Positions 1 through 5,367 of a stretch of DNA of 5,367 bases are shown in pieces. Made by a program: the position numbers and the translations under genes. The number at the start of each line of letters is the position of its first letter. Within the stretch, counting starts at the first letter, position 1. Source of the DNA: an uncultured Flavobacteriaceae bacterium (GTDB lineage: Bacteria; Bacteroidota; Bacteroidia; Flavobacteriales; Flavobacteriaceae); NCBI GenBank assembly GCA_947311745.1, contig CAMZLT010000131.1:1-5367 (forward strand), given 5' to 3'. The notes under the pieces were generated by a model. The model saw only the letters and a list, made by a program, of their open reading frames with translations. It was not told where the DNA came from and made no database searches.

Positions 1-1367
1 CCTGAGTTTAAATTTGTAATTGTACCTGAATTTGCATTTGCAAAAATACTTGTCCCTTGCCCTAATGAAAATCCTGAAACGCCATATTCTAATTCCCAAG
101 CAGTTTCTGTGTCTCCTGCTGACCATGCTATATCTGCACTATTTTGAGTAATATTATTACTTGTAAAATTGTTTGGGTTTAAACATGAAATTAAATTGTC
201 AATCATAACATCATCAATTAAAATATCATTATGCCAAGCATTTTGCGGACTATTTTCTTCTATAATAAATTCTAATCGAACAACAGATTCGGATGTAAAA
301 GTTGTTAAATCAAAATAATAATTATGCCAATTTGTAGTTGAATCTTGCAAATGTAATAAAGAATAAGTACCTCCTGATTGCTCATGTAATACAACATCTA
401 AAGTATTGTATGTTTCTTCGAATGTGTTTACACTAAATACCGAAAAATAAACCGTAGGTGTTGCTAAATTAGAAATATCAATCCAAGGTGAAAATAAGTT
501 ACTAATTTCTCCAGAACCATTTGGATTTGAACCATCAATCCAAGCATAATTTGTATCTCCTCCTATGGTATGATCATTTGCGTTTTCTGCATCGTATCCA
601 GCATTTGTACTAAATTTCCATTCTTCACTTCCATACATTTCCCAGCAATCTGGCATTGTATTTTCTTGGAAATTTTCAACATACGGAGCACTTATACTTG
701 GACACGATAGGGCAACAGAATAAGGCCCAATCCAAAAACTAGTATCCGTTCCACAATTTGCACGAACGTAAACATCTAGAAAGCGATCTGTTAATCCTGT
801 AAACGAATATGGCTTTGAATTTGTTTGAATAATTGTACCAGAACCAAGTGAAAAACCAGAAACACCGTATTGAATTTCCCAAGAAGTTTCGGATCCATTA
901 GTTGTCCAATCCAAATCAAAAGAATTTACTGTAATATTTGAACTTGTTAAATCAGATGGTTCTACACAGTTGCTACCAACAGCTTGGCATTGCACTACAG
1001 CATCCCAACCAGGTTTAGTAACGGAATAATCTGAAGTAAAAACAAAAGTAAGACTTCCTGTAGCATTATTTGCAACAAAGGGACCTGGAATGTCTGTTCC
1101 TGAAAAAGTTCCCAATAAAGGAGCGTTTACATCTACACCATCATAAATGCTTAGAAAATCATATCCTGCCTCTAAATCAAAAGCATTAAAAGCAACTCGA
1201 ATTGTTTGTCCTGGATCAGGGGTAATAACAGTTGTTATGTTTTCATCATTACTGTAGTTGTTATTTAATCCTCCTGAATCGACAAAATGATCTCCTGCAC
1301 AATAATTTTGTGAAAAAGATAGTAATGTAACTATAGAAAATAATAGTAAAAAGTATAGTTTTTTCAT
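1..1367 (-). CDS. Secreted multidomain protein, CUB-FN3-MAM-FN3, C-terminal part beyond the window
   Basis: Conceptual translation from the ATG at 1367-1365 stays open to the left edge, giving 455 residues with no stop, so the gene is partial. Residues 1-19 are a signal peptide (MKK, a hydrophobic run, then SFS before Q20). Residues about 23-127 form a CUB domain: bounding cysteines C23 and C127, a DSGG...NNYSN start and the core YDFLSIYDG at 70-77. Residues about 134-222 are a fibronectin type III domain. Residues about 224-392 resemble a MAM/jelly-roll domain (DHT near 265, DILIDDVMI at 381-389). A second FN3 starts at C395 and is cut off. By family knowledge such proteins are exported and often end in a type IX secretion sorting domain, and they act in adhesion, matrix or as carriers of a catalytic domain; that end is not visible, so any enzyme activity is unknown. 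No strong promoter was recognised upstream; TTTG at 1470-1467 on this strand with an imperfect TATTTTAT 20 bases on is a weak candidate. Confidence 0.92.
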   Translation of the reverse strand, partial: MKKLYFLLLFSIVTLLSFSQNYCAGDHFVDSGGLNNNYSNDENITTVITPDPGQTIRVAFNAFDLEAGYDFLSIYDGVDVNAPLLGTFSGTDIPGPFVANNATGSLTFVFTSDYSVTKPGWDAVVQCQAVGSNCVEPSDLTSSNITVNSFDLDWTTNGSETSWEIQYGVSGFSLGSGTIIQTNSKPYSFTGLTDRFLDVYVRANCGTDTSFWIGPYSVALSCPSISAPYVENFQENTMPDCWEMYGSEEWKFSTNAGYDAENANDHTIGGDTNYAWIDGSNPNGSGEISNLFSPWIDISNLATPTVYFSVFSVNTFEETYNTLDVVLHEQSGGTYSLLHLQDSTTNWHNYYFDLTTFTSESVVRLEFIIEENSPQNAWHNDILIDDVMIDNLISCLNPNNFTSNNITQNSADIAWSAGDTETAWELEYGVSGFSLGQGTSIFANANSGTITNLNS

Positions 1368-1511
1368 GTTAAAAAAGTTAGTTTGAAATTAATTGAGTGC
1401 AATTTAATAAAAAATAATAACTTGTTACTGTTCGAGTTATAAAATAAATTTCTTTTTAGTTAATCGCAAAAATTCATGGAATTAGCTTTGTTTAGATGTG
1501 AAATTTTAAAA

Positions 1512-1591
1512 ACTAAATATCTTAGTATTTCAAGGGTTTGAAATGAAGCAGATAAATAAAGATACTTTCAAACCCCTCAAATTTGGGTATC
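1512..1591. repeat. Cluster of overlapping inverted repeats
   Basis: Four inverted repeats crowd into 80 bases. ACTAA/TTAGT pairs 1512-1516 with 1522-1526. ATTTCAA/TTGAAAT pairs 1527-1533 with 1538-1544 around a GGGT loop. GGGTTTGAAA at 1534-1543 is a perfect 10-base complement of TTTCAAACCC at 1566-1575. GATAC at 1561-1565 pairs with GTATC at 1587-1591, with CAAA/TTTG (1569-1572 with 1582-1585) inside. The second and third share the 1534-1543 arm and the third and fourth share 1566-1575, so they are mutually exclusive folds if transcribed. The G and C tracts stand out against AT-rich surroundings. The role is unknown: an operator for a dimeric regulator, a switching RNA leader of the minus-strand gene, or a degraded repeat are all possible. 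Confidence 0.55.
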
Positions 1592-1708
1592 ATTAAGTTG
1601 TAGGATAAGTGTTTTAATAGTGATTTACTGTGTTTTAATTAAAAATAATGAGCTGGTAGTAAATTTTGCAGGTTAAATTATAAGATAAAATTCGTTTTTA
1701 AAATAATA

Positions 1709-1740
1709 TTTGTATTTATGATTTCTTTTACATATCTTTG
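1709..1740 (+). promoter_or_regulatory. Predicted Bacteroidota-type sigma-A promoter for the TIMP-like gene
   Basis: TTTG at 1709-1712 and TATCTTTG at 1733-1740 are separated by 20 bases, matching the known Bacteroidota consensus of TTTG, about 19-21 bases, then TAnnTTTG, with all fixed positions satisfied. Transcription would begin near 1745-1748, leaving a leader of roughly 108 bases before the ATG at 1855. Chance matches occur in AT-rich DNA, but the orientation and distance to a real gene support it. Confidence 0.6.
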
Positions 1741-1746
1741 GACAAG

Positions 1747-1776
1747 ATTACTAACTAACAACCTTCACTTAGTAAT
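1747..1776 (+). promoter_or_regulatory. Hairpin at the predicted 5' end of the leader RNA
   Basis: ATTACTAA (1747-1754) is an exact complement of TTAGTAAT (1769-1776), extendable by one G-U pair, around a 14-base loop. It begins about where transcription is predicted to start, so the mRNA would open with a stem-loop. A protective 5' structure is one plausible role. The stem is wholly A/U-rich with one G-C pair, so its stability is modest. Confidence 0.4.
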
Positions 1777-1803
1777 TAGAAAATTAAAATTCCCCTTTTT
1801 TTA

Positions 1804-1819
1804 CCAATAGAAATATTGG
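1804..1819 (+). promoter_or_regulatory. Leader hairpin with GAAA tetraloop
   Basis: CCAATA (1804-1809) and TATTGG (1814-1819) are exact complements closing a GAAA loop, which is a member of the stable GNRA class. It lies 35 bases before the ATG at 1855 and directly after a CCCC-T7 run (1792-1802). The T-run precedes rather than follows the stem, so it is not an intrinsic terminator on the plus strand. It may influence translation or mRNA stability (inference). Confidence 0.4.
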
Positions 1820-1854
1820 CACTGATTTTGTATAATAATTTAAAACTAACTATT

Positions 1855-2340
1855 ATGAAAAAAGGCATTTTAACACTCGTATTTTTACTTTCTGTTTTTA
1901 CTATTTCTTTTGCAAATTGTGGCTGCGGTAAACTTAGTATTAAAGAAAGTTTTAAAAATTCTGATTTAATTTTTAGCGGTAAGCTAATTAAAAAAGAACT
2001 GCTTATTACTGAAATAAGTGCTCAAAAAATTGATACGAAACAAAAATATACACGAATGGTATATACTTTTTTAGTTGATGAAGTTATTAAAGGTAAAATA
2101 CAGCAAAAAAAGATTCAAATTACTACAAAATACAACGATATTAATTTTATTTTAGATACCGATTATTTAGTATATTCATACTATTCATATTATTTGTTGA
2201 CTTCTAATTTCTATCTTAATGGCGAACGTGTAGAACCATTTTTAGTTACCGATAATTGTACAAATTCTAGAGAAATACGTGCTGTTAATAAAAAAGAATT
2301 AAAAAAAATACGAAAATTAGCTAGACGAATGCGTAGGTAA
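1855..2340 (+). CDS. Exported TIMP/netrin-like (NTR-fold) small protein
   Basis: The protein is 161 residues from the ATG at 1855. That start was chosen because MKK plus a hydrophobic segment ending SFA (residues 1-20) makes a proper signal peptide. A longer reading from TTG at 1816 would add 13 residues that bury the signal and overlap a hairpin. The mature part begins NCGCG, with C22 and C24 forming a CxC motif, followed by ESFKNSDLIFSGKLI (31-45), then YTFLVDEVIKGK (70-81), DYLVY (103-107) and DNCTNS (133-138). This order matches bacterial proteins of the tissue-inhibitor-of-metalloproteinases-like fold, in which an N-terminal CxC begins an OB-type barrel. The middle cysteine usual before the YLVY segment is absent, leaving three cysteines. 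The tail (146-161) is strongly basic. There is no lipobox, since F and A-N precede C22. A protease-inhibitor role is unproven for bacterial members. It is transcribed alone, convergent with the hydrolase. Confidence 0.85.
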   Translation: MKKGILTLVFLLSVFTISFANCGCGKLSIKESFKNSDLIFSGKLIKKELLITEISAQKIDTKQKYTRMVYTFLVDEVIKGKIQQKKIQITTKYNDINFILDTDYLVYSYYSYYLLTSNFYLNGERVEPFLVTDNCTNSREIRAVNKKELKKIRKLARRMRR

Positions 2341-2380
2341 TTTATGGAACTATTTTATAGATTGTAATGGTGTAAATTCA
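2341..2380. other. Short convergent gap without a clear terminator
   Basis: Forty bases separate the stop codons of two converging genes. TTTTAT (2353-2358) and ATAAAA (2383-2388) are complementary, but 24 bases of mostly unpaired sequence lie between them and there is no GC-rich stem followed by a T-run on either strand. A weak bidirectional terminator cannot be excluded. Confidence 0.45.
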
Positions 2381-3226
2381 TCATAAAACAATAAACTCCA
2401 TTGTTTTTGAAACTACTTTTTGCAAATCTAAGGGCATTTCTGTTTTTGCGTATGGTTGTGAACTTCCTAAAGCGTGATTCATATTTTTCACCATAAATAG
2501 AATACTTTTTGAATGCCATTTATGCATGTTTTCAGCTTCTTTTGGTAATACAACTGTATCTTCTGTGCCATGTACTATTAATTGCGGAATGCTAAGTTTT
2601 TTAACAGCAGATTTAATATGTAAACGTTCTTTATTAGCTATAAAATTTTCATAAAAGCTATATTTATGCGGCATTTGCTGTTTGGTTCGTGCGTTTGTTA
2701 TATAGGCAATTTTATTTTTTTTCCAATATGCTAGTTCCTCTCCTTTAGGAAAACGCGATTCAATATCGGATATTCCTGCCCAAGAAATTACTTTGGTAAT
2801 TCGCTTGTCCTCCGCAGCTTTTAAAAGTGTAACTCCACCGCCACGCGAATGTCCAATAAGTGAAATATTTTTTGTGTTTATTTCATTTTCAATAGTTTTA
2901 TCATTGATAATATAACTAATTATAGCATCTAAATCGTCTAATTCAATGCAAAAATTATTATTTCCGAAGGCTTCTAAATCCGGAAAGTCTATAGGTTGCT
3001 CAACGGTTCCGCCATTGTGTGAAAAATTAAATTTTACAAAAAACAAATCGTTTTCGGCAAAGGTTTTTGCAACTAAGTTCCAAGCTCCCCAATCTTTATA
3101 ACCTTTATAACCATGCGAAAAAATAACGATTGGTTTTGGTTTTCCGTCTTTTTTATAAAAATAATCGGTTAAAATTGGTTTGGAATGTTTTCCTTCTATG
3201 GTAAAATTTGTAGTTTTTTGTATCAT
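2381..3226 (-). CDS. Alpha/beta hydrolase (S33/dienelactone-hydrolase-like), cytoplasmic
   Basis: The 281-residue protein has the full set of alpha/beta-hydrolase landmarks. IVIFSHGYKGYKDWG (33-47) provides the HG oxyanion segment. GHSRGG (125-130) is the nucleophile elbow with Ser127. HGTEDTVV (219-226) gives the probable acid Asp223, and NMNHALG (248-254) the catalytic His251. The part between about 150 and 205, rich in Lys, Tyr and Phe, looks like a small cap inserted before the last strands. There is no signal peptide, so it should act in the cytoplasm. The family includes esterases, acyl-hydrolases and aminopeptidase-like enzymes; the substrate cannot be read from sequence. The start ATG at 3226 lies only 8 bases after the stop of the nuclease gene, and no promoter fits in that gap, so it is probably the downstream gene of a shared transcript. 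The length is normal for the family and no active-site residue is missing. Confidence 0.92.
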   Translation of the reverse strand: MIQKTTNFTIEGKHSKPILTDYFYKKDGKPKPIVIFSHGYKGYKDWGAWNLVAKTFAENDLFFVKFNFSHNGGTVEQPIDFPDLEAFGNNNFCIELDDLDAIISYIINDKTIENEINTKNISLIGHSRGGGVTLLKAAEDKRITKVISWAGISDIESRFPKGEELAYWKKNKIAYITNARTKQQMPHKYSFYENFIANKERLHIKSAVKKLSIPQLIVHGTEDTVVLPKEAENMHKWHSKSILFMVKNMNHALGSSQPYAKTEMPLDLQKVVSKTMEFIVL

Positions 3227-3234
3227 AATATATT

Positions 3235-5367
3235 TTAATAAGCAGGATTTTCTGTTTCTATAAATGGGAAATCTATATCGTAAATTTCATCAAGTAAAAG
3301 GGTTAATTGCTCTTTAAAAGCATCTAAATCAGTGTTTGAAATAGTGTTTTTATTTACTTTCATAAAGCCACTTTTTAGGTTTTTAAAGGATATTATACCA
3401 CTTTCTAAATTAATTTTATCTAGGTTTATTTTATTTGTTTTCACATAAATATAAGCATAAAATAAAACTTGAAAACTCTTGCTAAATTTGTAATCGGAAG
3501 TTAGCAAGTCCCAATTTTTAATATCTAAATTAGTTTGTTTTACGCTACCAGTTTTGTAATCAATAATGCGAATTGTTCCGTTGTAACGGTCAATGCGATC
3601 TACTAAACCACGAATTTTTATAGGATTAGAGCTGTTATTTATTACAATTTCAGTTTCTAATTTACTTTCTAATTCTAAAATTATAATTTCATTTCCTTGT
3701 TTAATTTGTTGTAATTCTTGATTTAAAAAAAGTTGTATGTAATGTACTGCTAGTTCAAAACTAAGTAAATTTTTTCCTTTGGTAAAATCGCCATTTGTAT
3801 AATTTTTTTCAAAGAAAATTTTGGTTGCTTTTGTACATTCTTTTTTCATTTTACGGATATCTCCTTCCGTTAAAACGATATTAATAAATGGCTTGTAAAA
3901 ATACTCTAAAGTGTCGTGAATTACGGTTCCGAAAGTGTTGATTGCTACGGTCTCCTCTAACTCGTTTATGGGTTTAATACCTAAAATACGTTGTTTGTAA
4001 AAATAAATAGGATTAACAATATAATTAGTCAATGTTGAAGGTGAAAATCCTTTTTCATTAATTTGAGTGAGTTTTTTAAAAATTGAGGCATCTTTTTTTA
4101 CTTTTAAAAGTTCTGTGTGTTGCATTGGTGCATTTGGACTTACAATTTTATGTATAAATTGATGTTTTTTTTGGTTTTTACTAAGTATTTCTAGCTGTGT
4201 AATAAATCTACTTTTTTCACTAGATCCAAAATCGTCAGTTTCGGTATTGTATAGCAAATAAATATTTTTTGCACGTTGTAATAATCTAAAAAAATGATAC
4301 GAAAAAATAGCATCTTTTTCTTTGTAAGTTGGTAGTCCAAATTCGTTTTTTACATCAAAAGGAATAAAGGAATTTGTTGTTTTTCCTCCAGGTAAAAAGC
4401 CTTCGTTTACCGAAGTTATAATAATGTTTTCAAAGTCTAAACTACGAGTTTCTAACATTCCCATAATTTGTAAGCCAGATAAAGGTTCGCCTTGAAAAGA
4501 TAGACTTTCTAGGTTTAAAAGCTGTTTAAAAACGGATTCTAAACTGTTTAAATTTTCTAAATAATGGTAATTGGTTTCTAGGTTTTCTAATTGTTGAAAA
4601 AGTTGTGTGAAACGGATTAAATATTCGGTTTCTAAGTGATTTGTATTTACATTTAATAGGGTATTTAAAACATCAATAATTCGTTTAATAAACAAAATAG
4701 AATTTTCAAAAGATTGGAAAATTATTTCGGCAAATAAACCATTTTTTGGATTTTCAAATAGTTTTATTATTTGTTTGCTTGTCAAAAAAATGAGATTTTG
4801 TTTTGTGATTTTTTTGCTAATTAAACCGTTTATTTTTTCATCATTTTCAAAAAAATATTCCTTTATAATTGGAAAATTTAAAATAGAAATTACATCTTTA
4901 TAATAAAATTTAGTATCCTTTCCAATTTTTGCTTTGTTTTGATGTGCTTTAAAAAAAAGTAGAAATAAATTAGATAAACTTATGTTTTTCAAGGCATATC
5001 CCATAGTTATATTCACACGTTCTACTTCGCTTGGAAGCGAATTTAAAGCAACAGGAAGCAAATTTTCATTAGCTAAGACATAAGCTGTATTAGTAAAATT
5101 AGTACTCTTTTTTGAAATATTTTGAATTATTTGACTAGCGTATTTTATTTGCGAAACATTTTTAGGAACTCCAACAACTTCCATATTTTTATCCGAAATA
5201 TAATCGTTAGTTAGAAACTTAAAAGACTCTAAATCAAAATATTTCCAATTGTTTTTGTATTTTTTAATAAAATTTGCATACGGTAAATTTTGAGTAAATA
5301 GATAGCTATCAAAATCAAAATATATTTTAGCTCTTTTATGTAATAATAATTCTTTAATAATATTTTC
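3235..5367 (-). CDS. AddB-like PD-(D/E)XK nuclease, N-terminal part beyond the window
   Basis: The frame is open from the right edge to the TAA at 3235-3237, giving 710 visible residues. The ATG at 5184 is internal: the 61 codons before it are open and read like family sequence (KIYFDFDSYL, then LESFKFL). Numbering from that Met, VNITMGYAL (57-65) and a degenerate UvrD-type C-terminal helicase region (about 232-332, with LSGLQIMGMLETRSLDFENI and HFFRLLQRAKNIYLLYNTE) come first. A RecB/AddB nuclease domain follows from about 381: FGTVIHDTLE with His423, GLVDRID (526-532), IIDYKTG with Asp542 and Lys544, and FQVLFYAY with Gln572. These are the expected catalytic residues, so the nuclease looks active. 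In the known AddAB complex this subunit helps unwind and resect double-strand breaks for RecA-dependent repair. The AddA partner is not in the window, and the N-terminal Walker-like region is off the edge. The iron-sulfur cysteines of Bacillus AddB are not visible. The hydrolase gene follows after 8 bases. Confidence 0.93.
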   Translation of the reverse strand, partial: ENIIKELLLHKRAKIYFDFDSYLFTQNLPYANFIKKYKNNWKYFDLESFKFLTNDYISDKNMEVVGVPKNVSQIKYASQIIQNISKKSTNFTNTAYVLANENLLPVALNSLPSEVERVNITMGYALKNISLSNLFLLFFKAHQNKAKIGKDTKFYYKDVISILNFPIIKEYFFENDEKINGLISKKITKQNLIFLTSKQIIKLFENPKNGLFAEIIFQSFENSILFIKRIIDVLNTLLNVNTNHLETEYLIRFTQLFQQLENLETNYHYLENLNSLESVFKQLLNLESLSFQGEPLSGLQIMGMLETRSLDFENIIITSVNEGFLPGGKTTNSFIPFDVKNEFGLPTYKEKDAIFSYHFFRLLQRAKNIYLLYNTETDDFGSSEKSRFITQLEILSKNQKKHQFIHKIVSPNAPMQHTELLKVKKDASIFKKLTQINEKGFSPSTLTNYIVNPIYFYKQRILGIKPINELEETVAINTFGTVIHDTLEYFYKPFINIVLTEGDIRKMKKECTKATKIFFEKNYTNGDFTKGKNLLSFELAVHYIQLFLNQELQQIKQGNEIIILELESKLETEIVINNSSNPIKIRGLVDRIDRYNGTIRIIDYKTGSVKQTNLDIKNWDLLTSDYKFSKSFQVLFYAYIYVKTNKINLDKINLESGIISFKNLKSGFMKVNKNTISNTDLDAFKEQLTLLLDEIYDIDFPFIETENPAY

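Larger units (their letters stand above)
1368..1854. other. Divergent intergenic region, about 490 bases, no gene
   Basis: This stretch separates two outward-facing genes, both encoding exported proteins. It is very AT-rich and has stops in all frames at short intervals. It holds an inverted-repeat cluster (1512-1591), a promoter facing the plus-strand gene (1709-1740) and two hairpins in that gene's predicted leader (1747-1776, 1804-1819). The remaining parts, 1368-1511 and 1592-1708, show nothing recognisable beyond A/T runs. Because neither flanking gene ends here, the hairpins are not expected to be ordinary gene-end terminators. Confidence 0.8.

Noticed and set aside
1534..1575. Inverted repeat as an intrinsic terminator
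   Set aside because: The spacer is 22 bases, no T-run follows on either strand, and both flanking genes point away from it.
1543..1596. Small open frame of 17 codons (MKQINKDTFKPLKFGYH) on the plus strand
   Set aside because: It overlaps the inverted-repeat cluster, has no recognisable promoter or ribosome site, and nothing beyond length supports translation. A leader peptide is conceivable but unsupported.
1816..1854. Upstream TTG start that would lengthen the TIMP-like protein by 13 residues
   Set aside because: It places polar residues ahead of a normal MKK signal peptide and lies inside the GAAA-loop hairpin; the ATG at 1855 fits far better.
2341..2390. Bidirectional terminator between the converging genes
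   Set aside because: Only a 6-base A/T inverted repeat with a long spacer is visible; there is no GC stem or T-run.
2381..5367. Defence island or phage-defence module built on the nuclease
   Set aside because: The nuclease has the sequence features of housekeeping AddB-type repair proteins, and no defence-type partner, toxin or mobile element is present in the window.

Overview
The window reads as chromosomal DNA from a member of the Bacteroidota, most likely a Flavobacteriaceae species (inference). The support is strongly AT-rich DNA, A/T-rich start regions without clear Shine-Dalgarno sequences, a promoter match of the Bacteroidota type (TTTG-N20-TATCTTTG), a secreted CUB/FN3/MAM protein of the sort common in gliding marine flavobacteria, and an AddB-like nuclease with the sequence style of that phylum. 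No tRNA, rRNA, CRISPR array, insertion sequence or integrase was seen.

Layout from left to right. Positions 1-1367 (minus) hold the first 455 residues of a secreted multidomain protein: signal peptide, CUB, FN3, MAM-like, then a second FN3 that is cut by the window edge. Positions 1368-1854 form a divergent intergenic region of about 490 bases. It contains a cluster of inverted repeats at 1512-1591, a good promoter at 1709-1740, and two hairpins in the predicted leader of the next gene. Positions 1855-2340 (plus) encode a 161-residue exported protein resembling the N-terminal (TIMP/netrin-like) fold, with an N-terminal CxC motif. Forty bases separate it from a convergent pair of minus-strand genes: an alpha/beta hydrolase (2381-3226) and, 8 bases upstream of that in transcription order, an AddB-like PD-(D/E)XK nuclease (3235-5367) that is open at the right edge.

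The nuclease and hydrolase are probably co-transcribed from a promoter beyond the right edge. Their functions (double-strand break processing and a cytoplasmic esterase or peptidase-like activity) have no obvious link. The two exported proteins diverge from a shared intergenic region but have no clear common pathway. I see no convincing new multi-gene system here. The points most worth checking are the structured leader and repeat cluster between the divergent genes, the TIMP-like protein lacking its usual middle cysteine, and the nuclease lacking the AddB iron-sulfur cysteines.
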